DNA of 64,000 nt from Lachnospiraceae bacterium JC7 (GCA_000513555.1 ALYD01000001.1:62001-126000); one strand, 5' to 3'. Positions 51,369 to 61,801 are shown, counted from the first letter of the stretch. Made by a program: numbers and translations. The notes: generated by a model from the letters alone, not told the origin.

Positions 51369-52460
51369 TTATCTTATATCGTACATGTAGCGCTTAAGGA
51401 TAGTGAGGGCCTTCTCCTTTGCCTCCTCCTCGTAGAAGGAAATACGGAGGGCGCCTTCGCCGTGGTCTCTTGCGTTATTGATACCGATATTCTTTATAGA
51501 GATACCCTTTGATGCCAGGATCACCGAAATGGTGGATATGGCACCGACTTCGTCTGCGATGTCCACAGAGAAGCTGTAATCAGGTGTGAGGGCACCCTTG
51601 TTCTTGATATTGATGGAGTTTCTGTACTCTCTTGAGCTCTCAAACATATGGAGTATCTTCTTGTCGGAAACCTCCTTTTTAAGTGAGGTAGAGATATCCT
51701 TAAGAGACTCGATATAGCTGTCGAGAAGCTGTACCAGAGGTACGGAATTTGTGTCGCATATCTGCTCCCACATCTCAGGGCTTGAGCTGGCGATACGTGT
51801 AATGTCTCTGAATCCGCCTGCTGCCAGAGTCTTCATGAGCTTGTTCTCGTCGTCGGAATCCTTGACGATATTTACAAGTGAGCTTGCGATGATGTGAGGG
51901 AGGTGCGAAACCGCAGCAACCGCTCTGTCATGCTTCTCCGCATCCACGATGATGGGGATGGCCCCAAGATCTGTTGCCACTTCACGAAGAGTATCAACGA
52001 GTCTTGGATTCTGATCTGAAACAGGTGTGATTATATAATAGGCGTTAGAGAAAAGATAATCTGTAGCTGCTTTGTATCCCGTCTGCTCGGAACCTGCCAT
52101 GGGGTGACCGCCGATGAACTTATCTTCAAGATGAAGTTCCTTTGCCTTTTCACAGACTGCGGTCTTGGTGGAGCCAACGTCTGTAAGGACTGCTCCCTCT
52201 TTTACCAGCTTTCCGATCTGCTCCATGTAGGAAATGTTTGTTTCCACAGGTGCGCAGAGAAAGATAATGTCTGCCTCTGAAAGACGTTCGCTGTCCGGGG
52301 TGTCCAGAACAACATTTATTATTCCGTCTTCCTGAGCCACTTCAAGATTGGATTTGTTTCTGGCGTATGCCATGATACGCATGGATGGATCCTTTTTCTT
52401 GAGTCCTTTTGCTATCGATCCTCCGATGAGGCCAAAGCCTAAAAATGCTGCTGTCTTCAT
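51369..52460 (-). CDS. tyrA: Prephenate dehydrogenase with C-terminal ACT domain
   Basis: Oxidises prephenate to 4-hydroxyphenylpyruvate in tyrosine synthesis. Starts with a Rossmann GFGLIGGSIAKGL motif, then TDVGSTKTAV and the catalytic FIGGHPMAGSEQTGY. The last ~75 residues are an ACT domain (VDIADEVGAISTISVILA), suggesting feedback control by tyrosine. The 363-residue length fits the Firmicute form. Confidence 0.95.
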   Translation of the reverse strand: MKTAAFLGFGLIGGSIAKGLKKKDPSMRIMAYARNKSNLEVAQEDGIINVVLDTPDSERLSEADIIFLCAPVETNISYMEQIGKLVKEGAVLTDVGSTKTAVCEKAKELHLEDKFIGGHPMAGSEQTGYKAATDYLFSNAYYIITPVSDQNPRLVDTLREVATDLGAIPIIVDAEKHDRAVAAVSHLPHIIASSLVNIVKDSDDENKLMKTLAAGGFRDITRIASSSPEMWEQICDTNSVPLVQLLDSYIESLKDISTSLKKEVSDKKILHMFESSREYRNSINIKNKGALTPDYSFSVDIADEVGAISTISVILASKGISIKNIGINNARDHGEGALRISFYEEEAKEKALTILKRYMYDIR

Positions 52461-52533
52461 AGTATGTTTCCTCTTTTCTATAAGTCCTATTTCACCTAAA
52501 GACTTTAGCGCTTTTAAGTGCGAAAGTCAACCG

Positions 52534-55500
52534 TCACATACTCATTAAGTCGAAAATACTCATCTGGTTCGATTCCGGTATATCTCCAAGGAGTCCGAGC
52601 TCGCTGAATTTATCAACGAAGGCCTTTGGACAGTGGGTACGGTTGATGAAATCGTCCTTACTCAGGTATTTGACGCCGCTCTTTCCGCCGTCTTCTATGC
52701 CCTGGGCAACGGCTTCACCGAGACCTGCCATGGATGTGAAGCTCGGCATGATCTTCTTATCCGGCGTGATGGTGAAATCCTTTGCCTTTGCCTTATAGAC
52801 ATCAAGAGGTGCAAATTCAATGCCTCTCGCATACATCTCCTCGCAGATACGCATGTCACGAAGGCACACAGCTTCGGTGTTGGTGGGCTTCGGAATGTTC
52901 AGGTACTGATCTATGTAGTAACGAAGCTTATCCAGACCTCCGCACATCTTGTCATAGTCGAAGCCGTCGGCACGGATACTGTAGTAGGCGGTGTAGTACT
53001 CGATAGGATGGAACACCTTACACCAGGCAACACGCCATGCCATCATTACGTAGGCTGCGGCATGAGCCTTTGGGAACATGTACTTGATCTTTTTACATGC
53101 GTCTATGTACCACTGAGGAACGTCGTGATCCAGCATGTCCTGGCACCAGCTGTCCTTCAGAGGCTTGTGCTTTCTGGTGGCCTCCATTATGCTGAAGGAC
53201 TCTCCCGGATCCATACCCTTGTGCATCAGGTATACCATGATATCGTCTCGACAGCAGATGGCCTGCTGAAGAGTGGTTATGCCATCCTTGATGAGGTCCT
53301 GAGCGTTGTTGAGGTAAACGTCCGTACCATGTGAAAGACCTGAGATCCTGATAAGGTCGGAGAAATACTTCGGCTTCGTATCCTCAACCATCTGCATGGC
53401 GAAGGATGTACCGAACTCGGGGATTCCGAGGCAACCGAGCTTTACGCCGTGGATGTCCTCAGGCTTGATTCCGAGGACATTGGTTGACTGGAAGAGGCTC
53501 ATGACCTCCTTACAGTCGAGAGGGATATCCTTTACAGGGTCGATGCCGATGAGGTCCTGAAGACGACGTATCATGGTAGGATCGTCGTGCCCGAGGATAT
53601 CGAGCTTCAAAAGGTTATGGTCGATCTTATGGTAATCGAAATGAGTGGTTATGATAGGGCTCTGCATATCGTTTGCAGGGTGCTGTACCGGAGTGAAGGT
53701 GTTGATCTCCTCTCCGTGAGGCAGAACGACGATTCCGCCGGGGTGCTGTCCAGTGGTTCGGCGAATGCCTACACAGCCCTGAACCAGTCTGTCTATCTCT
53801 GCGGCACGCTTCTCTATGCCTCGCTCCTCATAGTATTTCTTAACCATTCCGTAGGCGGTCTTGTCGGCAAGGGTACCTATGGTTCCCGCCTTGAAGGTAT
53901 GTCCTTCTCCGAAGATAACGCCGGTATAGGCATGGGCCTTGGCCTGATATTCTCCCGAGAAGTTAAGGTCGATATCCGGCTCCTTGTCACCCTTGAAGCC
54001 AAGGAAGGTCTCGAATGGGATATCATATCCCCAGCGGTTAAGCTCGGCTCCGCACTTCGGACACTTTTTCGGAGGCATATCGCAACCCGCCATACCTGAG
54101 TACTGCTTTACCTCAGGCGAGTCAAAATCGTACCAGAAGCAGTCAGGACAAACGTAGTGAGGGCTCAGAGGATTAACCTCTGTGATATGTGACATGGTGG
54201 CTGCGAAGGAGGAACCTACGGAACCACGGGAACCAACCAGATAGCCGTCCTCGTTTGACTTGTCAACCAGCTTCTGAGCGATGATGTACATAACGGAGTA
54301 TCCGTTTGAAATGATGGAGTTAAGCTCCTTTTCCAGTCTGTCGGAAACTATCTTCGGGAGCTCCGGTCCGTACATTCTGTGGGCTGTTTCGTAGCAGATC
54401 TCACGAAGTGTCTCATCTGAGTTTTCGATGACAGGAGGACACTTGTCGGGACGCACCGGCTTAATGGGGTCACACATGTCCGCTATCATGTTAGGGTTGT
54501 CAATGACTACCTCTTTTGCTCTCTGGGGCTCCAGATAATCAAATTCACGGAGCATTTCCTCAGTGGAACGGAAATAGAGCTTTGCGTCGCTCTCTTCCTC
54601 ATCAAATCCGCGGCCTGCCTGGATTATCTTACGGTAAATGTCATCATCCTCGTTAAGATAATGTGAATCGCAGGTAGCGCAAACAGGCTTACCGAGCTGG
54701 TCAGCCAGAGAAATGATCTTTAAGTTGTAATCTATAAGGTCCTGCCTGGTAGAGGCTGTTGAATCCTCCTTTGAAAGCAGGAAGCTGTTGTTTCCGAGAG
54801 GCTGTATCTCAAGGTAATCATAGAAGGAGGCAGTGTTCAGGAGCTGGGTCTCATCCATACCTCTAAGCATGCCCTGGAATACCTCGCCCTGTATGCAGGC
54901 GCTTCCGATGATTAGGCCTTCTCTGTACTCTCTGAGCAGAGACTTCGGTATACGAGGTCTTGACTTGAAGTAGTGAAGGTGGCTCTCGGAAATAAGGCGG
55001 TACAGGTTTATACGGCCTATGTCGTTCTTTGCCAGAAGGATAATGTGGTAGGTTGGCAGCTTCATGACATTTGCGGCATGATCGAACTCCAGAGTATCGA
55101 TCTCTGAAAGCTTTGTGCAGCCGCGCTGTCTAACCATCTCGATCTCCTTGATGTAGATCTCCGCTGTGCAGCCTGCGTCATCCACAGCTCTGTGATGATG
55201 CTCCAGGGAAACATTGAGCTCCTTGGCAACTGTATCCAGCTTGAAACGGTTGAGCTTCGGAAGCAGCAGTCGGCTCAGGCTCACGGTGTCTATGATGGTA
55301 GGATCATAGTGGAGGCCGAGGCGCTTTGCGTTCTTCGCGATGAAGCCTGTATCGAAGGAGGCGTTGTGGGCAACTATCACCGCATCACCGCACCACTCGA
55401 GGAATTTCGGGAGTACCACTTCAATAGGATCTGCGCCCATGACCATGGAATCATCGATGGAGGTAAGCTGGGTGATACGGAAAGGAATGGGCACCTTTGG

Positions 55501-57123
55501 GTTCACGAAAACGTCCATGCGGTCCACTATTTCGTTGTTCACGAGCTTCACTGCACCGATCTCTATGATATGGTCTGTTTCTGCACTGAAGCCGGTTGTC
55601 TCTATATCGAAAACAACGGTCTCGGCATTGAGATCCTGGCCCTTTTCGTTCTGGACTATGGTCTCCAGATCATCGACCAGATAGCCTTCGCAGCCGTAGA
55701 TAAGCTTGAAATCCTTGTCGTGGCCTATCTTTTGAAGATGGAGGTTCGCATCCGGGAAGGCCTGAACCACTCCGTGATCAGTGATGGCCATGGCCTTCAT
55801 GCCGAAGGAAATGGCTGTGTTTATGTAATCCGTAACGTCGGAGACAGCGTCCATATCGGACATCTTTGTATGAAGATGAAGCTCCACACGCTTTTCCGGA
55901 GAGTTGTCTGTTCGCTTTGCACGCTTCATATCGTGCTTAAGGATACCGTCGATGAAGCTCATCTCCACCTGCTTGTCGAAGGTGTCGAAGGAAACGGAGC
56001 CCTTTATCATGAGGCCTGTTCCGGCCTTGATGAACTCGTTGGCCTGCTCCATGTCATCGTCTTCCACGAAGATCTTGCAGGTGATGGAATCTGTATAGTC
56101 TGTGATATCGAACTTTACGATATTCTTTCCTGTCTTTGTATGAACAGGGTCGTGTACGAGGAAAATGTTTCCGGCGATGATGATATTGCCGGAGCCCGCA
56201 TCGATATCCTTGAGAGGAACTGTGTCACCTTCGAAGTATTTGCCGTAGAGGACTTCTGCGTTTTCAGACATCTTGAAGGCTCTCTTCTTACGCTGGTACT
56301 GGCCGGTCTCCCCGCCGAAACGGCTGCCTGTCTTAGGCGGCTGGGAAGCTCCTGAATTCTGTGAGGCATCCCTGTTCTGGGAGTTTGCACTGATGCCTGC
56401 GAGGTCTGCCGCCATACGGGCATTCTGTTCCTCAAGGGCAGCGCGCTCTGCGTCACTGTTGTTTCCGCCTGCCATATCCATACTGTCAATGTCTCTGCCG
56501 GAGGCCTTCATGAAGCCTTCTGTTTTTCTAAGTTCGTCTCTTCTTCGTCTTGATTCGTCTGTATCCCCTCTGAACTCTGGAGGAATATAGTTTCTGTCAA
56601 GCTCGGGAACAGCTTCACGCTTCTTCTCCTCATAGAGCATGTTAAGGTTGAACTCTATGGAGCAGCGGTCCTCGAAAAGACGCTTCATTACATGGAGAAG
56701 CTCCTTGCTCGCCTCCTGATAGAGATGGGAATTAGGTACAGTAAGCTCAAGGGTATCATCGTCATGCCATGAGATCCTGCCCTTTGTCATCATGTTATAG
56801 AGTATGATATTGTAGTTCTTCAGCTCTATAAGGATGCTGTCCTTATACATGTCATAAAGAGTTCTTGCGTTGTACTGGGAACTTAAGTGGAAGCGCTCGG
56901 AGATCTTTACAGTGATCTGCTTCTTGCCGAAGATCTTTGTTTTGATGATCTGTTCAAGGCGGAATATAGCGCTTTTATCGATGAGATGAGGACTGAGAAT
57001 ATAGATATGGATGAGCTTTCGGTCCTTTGTAAGAGTGACACGGGTCACAAATGTGTCACGAAAGAGACCCTCGAGCTCTGAGTCGAGCTCAAGGGAGTCA
57101 AATACTTCGAAAAATTTCTTCAT
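52534..57123 (-). CDS. polC: DNA polymerase III PolC-type alpha subunit
   Basis: Main replicative polymerase of Firmicutes with built-in proofreading. Order: N-terminal domain and OB-fold (~1-430), PHP domain (LHLHTKMSDMDAVSD), DnaQ-like exonuclease inserted in it (VVFDIETTGFSAETDHIIEIG), then the C-family polymerase with the zinc-binding Cys region (CPDCFWYDF...CPKCG) and the catalytic acids in DKEPDIDLNFSG. The start at 57123 (MKKFFEVFDS) fits the family; an upstream ATG at 57168 has a site too close to use. The 1529-residue length is slightly long, due to a Gln/Asn/Ser-rich linker near residue 240-290. Confidence 0.95.
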   Translation of the reverse strand: MKKFFEVFDSLELDSELEGLFRDTFVTRVTLTKDRKLIHIYILSPHLIDKSAIFRLEQIIKTKIFGKKQITVKISERFHLSSQYNARTLYDMYKDSILIELKNYNIILYNMMTKGRISWHDDDTLELTVPNSHLYQEASKELLHVMKRLFEDRCSIEFNLNMLYEEKKREAVPELDRNYIPPEFRGDTDESRRRRDELRKTEGFMKASGRDIDSMDMAGGNNSDAERAALEEQNARMAADLAGISANSQNRDASQNSGASQPPKTGSRFGGETGQYQRKKRAFKMSENAEVLYGKYFEGDTVPLKDIDAGSGNIIIAGNIFLVHDPVHTKTGKNIVKFDITDYTDSITCKIFVEDDDMEQANEFIKAGTGLMIKGSVSFDTFDKQVEMSFIDGILKHDMKRAKRTDNSPEKRVELHLHTKMSDMDAVSDVTDYINTAISFGMKAMAITDHGVVQAFPDANLHLQKIGHDKDFKLIYGCEGYLVDDLETIVQNEKGQDLNAETVVFDIETTGFSAETDHIIEIGAVKLVNNEIVDRMDVFVNPKVPIPFRITQLTSIDDSMVMGADPIEVVLPKFLEWCGDAVIVAHNASFDTGFIAKNAKRLGLHYDPTIIDTVSLSRLLLPKLNRFKLDTVAKELNVSLEHHHRAVDDAGCTAEIYIKEIEMVRQRGCTKLSEIDTLEFDHAANVMKLPTYHIILLAKNDIGRINLYRLISESHLHYFKSRPRIPKSLLREYREGLIIGSACIQGEVFQGMLRGMDETQLLNTASFYDYLEIQPLGNNSFLLSKEDSTASTRQDLIDYNLKIISLADQLGKPVCATCDSHYLNEDDDIYRKIIQAGRGFDEEESDAKLYFRSTEEMLREFDYLEPQRAKEVVIDNPNMIADMCDPIKPVRPDKCPPVIENSDETLREICYETAHRMYGPELPKIVSDRLEKELNSIISNGYSVMYIIAQKLVDKSNEDGYLVGSRGSVGSSFAATMSHITEVNPLSPHYVCPDCFWYDFDSPEVKQYSGMAGCDMPPKKCPKCGAELNRWGYDIPFETFLGFKGDKEPDIDLNFSGEYQAKAHAYTGVIFGEGHTFKAGTIGTLADKTAYGMVKKYYEERGIEKRAAEIDRLVQGCVGIRRTTGQHPGGIVVLPHGEEINTFTPVQHPANDMQSPIITTHFDYHKIDHNLLKLDILGHDDPTMIRRLQDLIGIDPVKDIPLDCKEVMSLFQSTNVLGIKPEDIHGVKLGCLGIPEFGTSFAMQMVEDTKPKYFSDLIRISGLSHGTDVYLNNAQDLIKDGITTLQQAICCRDDIMVYLMHKGMDPGESFSIMEATRKHKPLKDSWCQDMLDHDVPQWYIDACKKIKYMFPKAHAAAYVMMAWRVAWCKVFHPIEYYTAYYSIRADGFDYDKMCGGLDKLRYYIDQYLNIPKPTNTEAVCLRDMRICEEMYARGIEFAPLDVYKAKAKDFTITPDKKIMPSFTSMAGLGEAVAQGIEDGGKSGVKYLSKDDFINRTHCPKAFVDKFSELGLLGDIPESNQMSIFDLMSM

Positions 57124-57210
57124 TGTTTTGGCGCACCGCCCTCGCATTCCGCGGTCTCTGCGGTACATCCCCTCTCTGAAAATTGAATGAAAAATAAATA
57201 TATATATTCT

Positions 57211-57372
57211 TTAATTACGGATCGCTCCGCGCTTCGCGCTCACGCGATCCTCCCTGCATTCGCAATCCATAGGGGCTCTGCCCCACTACTTGCTCATGCA
57301 GGGGCGCGTAATCAATATCTGTTATGTTTTTCGTGCAAGCACGAAATCATAACAGATATTGTTACGCTGTAA
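57211..57372. repeat. Compact nested-palindrome element between polC and ispG
   Basis: The gap holds four stacked palindromes: GGATCGC/GCGATCC around GCGCTTCGCGC; CCCTGCAT/ATGCAGGG enclosing GGGGCTCTGCCCC; an outer ATTACG/CGTAAT (57214-57219, 57307-57312); and AATATCTGTTATG/CATAACAGATATT enclosing TCGTGC/GCACGA (57314-57360). This predicts a cloverleaf plus a long hairpin. It has no coding capacity. It may be a structured repeat family member or processing site. Confidence 0.6.
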
Positions 57373-58434
57373 TTACATCTTTGCGATCTCTTCTCTGAGT
57401 GTGCTGAGAAGCTCTGCCTCAGGGACTTTTCGGATGATCTCGCCCTTCTTTATGAGGAGACCCTCGCCCTTTCCTCCGGCTATTCCGATGTCGGCTTCCT
57501 TTGCCTCTCCCGGTCCGTTTACCACGCAGCCCATAACGGCTACTTTAAGATTCTTCTTGTCATCGTACTCTTCCACAAGGGTCTGGACCTCGTTGGCAAG
57601 AGAGATAAGGTCAATGTTGGTTCTTCCGCAGGTCGGGCAGGATACCACTTCTATGCCGCCCTTTCGGAGTCCGAGGGTGCGGAGGATAAGCTTTGCAGAC
57701 TTGATCTCTTCTACAGGATCGGCACTCAATGAAACTCTGATGGTGTTTCCGATTCCCTGACCGAGAATGATGCCGAGACCTATGGAGGACTTGATGTTTC
57801 CTGACCATGCGGTACCGGATTCTGTGATTCCTACATGAAGAGGATGGCGGGTCTTAGGAGCTATGAGCTCATGAGCTCTCGCGCACATAAGAACATCTGA
57901 TGACTTGATGGAGATGACCAGATTGTCATAGCCCATGCTTTCTATGAGGGCTACCTTATCAAGTGCGGAATCAACGATGCCCTCTGCTGTAACATGTCCG
58001 CCGTATTTCTCGATGAGATCCTTCTCGAGAGAACCTGAGTTTACACCCACGCGGATAGGGATATTGTGTTCCTTTGCGCAGTCAACAACCGCCTGTATCT
58101 TTTCGTTTGAGCCGATGTTTCCCGGATTGATACGGATCTTGTCGGCACCGTTCTCGATGGCTGCGATGGCCATGCGGTAGTCGAAATGGATATCCGCAAC
58201 AAGAGGGATATGGATCTGGGATTTGATCTCCTTAAAAGCCTTTGCGGCTTCTGCTGTAGGAACCGTGCAGCGGATGATCTGGCAGCCTGCCTTTTCAAGT
58301 CGCAGGATCTGCTCCACTGTAGCCTTTACATCTTCGGTCTTTGTATTACACATAGACTGGATGGCGATGGGATTTTCACCGCCGATCTTAACGTTTCCGA
58401 TGGAAACGACCTTTGTATTTTCTCTAGCTGACAA
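57373..58434 (-). CDS. ispG: 4-hydroxy-3-methylbut-2-enyl diphosphate synthase IspG
   Basis: Reductive 4Fe-4S enzyme of the MEP isoprenoid pathway. Starts near VSIGNVKIGGENPIAIQSM; the cluster Cys are in SCPTCGRTNIDL and MGCVVNGPGEA. The 353-residue length fits the bacterial form. It lies three bases after rseP. Confidence 0.96.
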   Translation of the reverse strand: MSARENTKVVSIGNVKIGGENPIAIQSMCNTKTEDVKATVEQILRLEKAGCQIIRCTVPTAEAAKAFKEIKSQIHIPLVADIHFDYRMAIAAIENGADKIRINPGNIGSNEKIQAVVDCAKEHNIPIRVGVNSGSLEKDLIEKYGGHVTAEGIVDSALDKVALIESMGYDNLVISIKSSDVLMCARAHELIAPKTRHPLHVGITESGTAWSGNIKSSIGLGIILGQGIGNTIRVSLSADPVEEIKSAKLILRTLGLRKGGIEVVSCPTCGRTNIDLISLANEVQTLVEEYDDKKNLKVAVMGCVVNGPGEAKEADIGIAGGKGEGLLIKKGEIIRKVPEAELLSTLREEIAKM

Positions 58435-58437
58435 TTT

Positions 58438-59628
58438 TTAACCTCCAAGTACAGACGCGTAGGCGCCTGAGAGTATATTCCATATGTCGTTTGACATGAT
58501 AAGTGCCATAAGCACAAGAAGTGCCATCATTCCGGCCTGATTTATGCGGTCTTCGATGGAAGGGTCCAGCTTCCTTCTGGAAAGCATCTCGACGGAAATG
58601 AATATAAGCCTTCCACCGTCCAGTGCAGGTATGGGCAGCAGGTTCATGATGCCGAGGTTTGATGAGATCATGACGAGAAGCTCCAGAAGCACGAGGAAAG
58701 CATTGAACAGACCATACTTCGTTGAGCGCTCCACTGTGTTGCCCATGACAGTGACGGTACCGACGGGGCCCATGACCTCATGACGCTGTACCCTGCCTCT
58801 AGCGATAAGCCCGAGGCTCTGGATGACAATGTTTACATTATATCTTACTTCGTAAAATGTATCTGTTAAAAACTCATAAAGATTCCCGGCAGCGAATCTT
58901 CCGCCGTAGAAGCTTATTCCCAGCCTGTACTTTTGTGTGGCTTCATCAAAATGAGGCTTAAAGCTGACGGTCTTTCTCTCTCCGTTTCGGATAACGACTG
59001 CATCGAGGACTGTGGAGTCATCGAAATCCTCGGAATTTACATAGCTCCATATGAAAAGGTCTCTGTAACCGGGGGTAAAGGACTGGCCTTTACCGTGGAA
59101 ACCTACGGATCTGAAGACATCTCCGTTCTCAAAGCCCTTTTCCGATGAGATGTTTCCTTCGGCAGGAACGTATACGTACAGATTGTCATAGCCGCAGAAA
59201 AAAACGATGATTCCCGCAAGAATGGCGGCCAGGATAAAGTTATTAAGAACACCTGCTATACAGATAAAGAATCTCTGTGGAGCGGGTTTGTTCTGGAAAT
59301 TGTATTTTTCGATCTCTGACTTACGGAATCTGACCCCCTCATAGTCTATGACGGGATCTCCCTCGAGTTCGGAAAGCTCCTTTCCTTCTGCAGTTGAGAA
59401 ATCTCCGGAGCCGGCGGCATCTTCGCCAAGCATGGCACAGCTTCCGCCTATGGGAAGGAGCTTCAGGGAATAGCGGGTGTTTCTCCATACGCGGCTCACT
59501 AATCTCGGCCCCATTCCGATCGAAAACTCAAGGACACCGACATGGCAGATCTTTGCTGCCAGAAAGTGTCCAAGCTCATGAAAGAATATTAAAAAACTTA
59601 ATCCAAGTATGGCTACGATTATACTCAA
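58438..59628 (-). CDS. rseP: Site-2 membrane metalloprotease RseP (RIP family)
   Basis: Cuts membrane-bound anti-sigma factors and signal-peptide remnants inside the membrane. The zinc motif FFHELGHFLAAK lies in the first membrane segment (about 15-26), and the second metal site LLPIPALDGGRL near the C-terminus; four membrane segments are evident. A PDZ-like region sits between (about 150-260). The conserved dxr-rseP-ispG order supports the call. Confidence 0.94.
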   Translation of the reverse strand: MSIIVAILGLSFLIFFHELGHFLAAKICHVGVLEFSIGMGPRLVSRVWRNTRYSLKLLPIGGSCAMLGEDAAGSGDFSTAEGKELSELEGDPVIDYEGVRFRKSEIEKYNFQNKPAPQRFFICIAGVLNNFILAAILAGIIVFFCGYDNLYVYVPAEGNISSEKGFENGDVFRSVGFHGKGQSFTPGYRDLFIWSYVNSEDFDDSTVLDAVVIRNGERKTVSFKPHFDEATQKYRLGISFYGGRFAAGNLYEFLTDTFYEVRYNVNIVIQSLGLIARGRVQRHEVMGPVGTVTVMGNTVERSTKYGLFNAFLVLLELLVMISSNLGIMNLLPIPALDGGRLIFISVEMLSRRKLDPSIEDRINQAGMMALLVLMALIMSNDIWNILSGAYASVLGG

Positions 59629-59644
59629 ATCATATCTCCTGTTT

Positions 59645-60802
59645 TTATCTAACGATCTTTGAGTTGGTCTTTACAAAGTTTCTTGCCCACTGCTCTATAG
59701 AAAGGATCTCCTCAAGGGTAGGTGCCGGTATAATGTCTTTTTCGTGGGCGTCCATGGCTTCCTCTATAACATCTGCGATCTCAAGGAAATCTATGCGGTC
59801 CTCAAGGAACATGGCAACGGCTTCTTCATTTGCCGCATTGTAGACAGTAGGCATGGAACCGCCGGTCCTTCCTGCACGATAACCAAGGGCGAGACCCTTG
59901 AAGGTATCCATGTCAGGATCCTCAAATGTCAGTTTGGCAAGCTCTGCAAGATCAAGTCTTCTGTCCTCGGGAAGTGGATGACGGTCAGGCGCATAGAGGG
60001 CGTACTCGATAGGGATACGCATGTCAGGAAGACCGAGCTGAGCCTTTACGGACCCGTCAACATACTGAACTGCTGAATGAACGATGGACTGAGGCTGAAC
60101 AACCACCTTTATCATGTCCACAGGAACATCGAAAAGCCAGTGAGCCTCAAGGACTTCGAGACCCTTGTTGACCATGGTGGAGGAATCGATGGTTATCTTT
60201 CTTCCCATAGCCCAGTTAGGATGTTTCAATGCATCTTCCTTGGTCTTTCCGCGAAGCTCTTCTCTTTTCTTTCCTCTGAAGGGACCGCCTGATGCAGTGA
60301 GAAGGATCTGCTCTATACGGTTGTGAGGCTCTCCTGTAAGGGACTGCCAGATGGCGCTGTGCTCAGAGTCAATGGGCTTTATCTCGATACCGCACTCAGA
60401 AGCCAAAGGCATGATGATATGGCCTGCACATACGAGAGTTTCCTTGTTGGCAAGAGCGATACGCTTACCTGCCTTAAGGGCTGCGATGGTAGGTCTGATA
60501 CCGATCATTCCCACAACAGAAACAACAACTTCATCACAGTTCTCCATGGTGGCGATCTCTATGAGACCATCCATGCCTGAAAGGACCTTTACCGGAAGAC
60601 CAAGGGCTCTGAATGCCTCTGCCTTTTCCTCATCGTAGATACAAACGGCTTCGGGGTGCAGAATCTCCACCTGCTCCCTGAGCTTGTCCACAGAGCCGTA
60701 AACTGCAAGACCTGTGACTTTTATTTCAGGATCATCCTTTATTACATCGATGGTCTGTGTACCGATGGAACCTGTTGATCCAAGAATGACTAAATTTCTC
60801 AT
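59645..60802 (-). CDS. dxr: 1-deoxy-D-xylulose 5-phosphate reductoisomerase
   Basis: First committed enzyme of the MEP pathway, NADPH-dependent. The N-terminal GSTGSIGTQTIDVI, ALANKETLVCAG, PIDSEHSAIWQ and AHWLFDVP blocks are intact. The 385-residue length fits. It lies between cdsA and rseP. Confidence 0.97.
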   Translation of the reverse strand: MRNLVILGSTGSIGTQTIDVIKDDPEIKVTGLAVYGSVDKLREQVEILHPEAVCIYDEEKAEAFRALGLPVKVLSGMDGLIEIATMENCDEVVVSVVGMIGIRPTIAALKAGKRIALANKETLVCAGHIIMPLASECGIEIKPIDSEHSAIWQSLTGEPHNRIEQILLTASGGPFRGKKREELRGKTKEDALKHPNWAMGRKITIDSSTMVNKGLEVLEAHWLFDVPVDMIKVVVQPQSIVHSAVQYVDGSVKAQLGLPDMRIPIEYALYAPDRHPLPEDRRLDLAELAKLTFEDPDMDTFKGLALGYRAGRTGGSMPTVYNAANEEAVAMFLEDRIDFLEIADVIEEAMDAHEKDIIPAPTLEEILSIEQWARNFVKTNSKIVR

Positions 60803-60822
60803 TATAAGTGAATCTCCAATTT

Positions 60823-61677
60823 TTAAGCTGATATGTTAAAGAAGGACAGGGCAAAGAACACTGCCGGGGCTGTGAAGATCAGGGAATCGAATCTGTCCAT
60901 GATTCCTCCGTGACCCGGAATGAGGGTTCCGTAGTCCTTTACTGAATAATCTCTTTTGATTCCTGAAGCTGTCAGGTCACCCACCATGGAGATCAGGGCT
61001 CCGATGCTGCAGGCTATGGCGCAGGTGGCTCCCGGGTTCATGATAAAGGTGAAACGGTTTCTGAATATGGTTGCATATACAAAACCGAGAAGTGCGGTTC
61101 CCAGAACTCCTCCGATGGCACCTTCAATGGTCTTTTTGGGGCTCAGGATAGGAGTCATTTTGTGCTTTCCGAAGAGCATGCCGGCACAGTACGCGCAGGT
61201 ATCGGAACCCCAGCTGGCAAGGAAAATAAGCCATACAAGGTAAGCTCCGTCGGGCATGACTCTGGTCTGATAGAGGTAGCTCATCATGATACCGGCGTAG
61301 CATACAGACATGAAGGCCTTTGCAACTGTCGATATCTTGTAGGTGGGATATGTTATTACATAGAACGCCATAAGCGCCATAAGGCTCAGGACCACCATAA
61401 GAGTGAAGTACTCGTTTCTGTTGAACCAGACTATAACATAGTAGGATATGGTGGTGAGATAGCCCACAAAACCGAGGGAACGTTTTTCTATACCGAATAC
61501 TCTGTAGAGCTCAAAAAGCCCTATCATGGAAATCATAAATGTGAGAAGAAAAAGAGGAAGTCCTCCCAGTGGAACTATGACCACAGCGCACAGTACCAGG
61601 ATGATCCCGCTGATAAGACGTGTGATGAAGGAACTCATCTTTTTTTCGTTTTGATCTTTTTTCAAATTTTCAGTCAT
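60823..61677 (-). CDS. cdsA: Phosphatidate cytidylyltransferase
   Basis: Makes CDP-diacylglycerol in the membrane. A 284-residue protein with about seven hydrophobic segments and the family signature near the C-terminus (KRDYSVKDYGTLIPGHGGIMDRFDS) plus SPKKTIEGAIGG. It lies between uppS and dxr, the conserved order. Confidence 0.95.
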   Translation of the reverse strand: MTENLKKDQNEKKMSSFITRLISGIILVLCAVVIVPLGGLPLFLLTFMISMIGLFELYRVFGIEKRSLGFVGYLTTISYYVIVWFNRNEYFTLMVVLSLMALMAFYVITYPTYKISTVAKAFMSVCYAGIMMSYLYQTRVMPDGAYLVWLIFLASWGSDTCAYCAGMLFGKHKMTPILSPKKTIEGAIGGVLGTALLGFVYATIFRNRFTFIMNPGATCAIACSIGALISMVGDLTASGIKRDYSVKDYGTLIPGHGGIMDRFDSLIFTAPAVFFALSFFNISA

Positions 61678-61773
61678 GGTATTTCTAAACTTTCATCTGC
61701 AGCGATGCTTCATGAACTACACAGTGGTGAGGATCATACATCGCTTTCTATCATAATTTTTTATATTAAAGAC

Positions 61774-61801
61774 AGGCTTCTTTCATATGTAAAAGAAGCC
61801 T
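61774..61801 (-). terminator. Hairpin between uppS and cdsA
   Basis: AGGCTTCTTT / AAAAGAAGCCT arms with a 7-base loop. The following minus-strand bases (GTCTTTAATAT) are only partly T-rich, so termination may be incomplete, allowing read-through to cdsA. Confidence 0.6.

Noticed and set aside
52560-52580. GGTTCGATTCC tRNA T-loop-like sequence
   Set aside because: It is inside polC with no matching acceptor or anticodon stems.
55192-56355. A 387-codon open frame on the plus strand antisense to polC
   Set aside because: It lies entirely within polC, which is strongly conserved in the other frame; the predicted protein is His/Cys-rich in the way antisense shadows are, with no recognisable domain or ribosome site.
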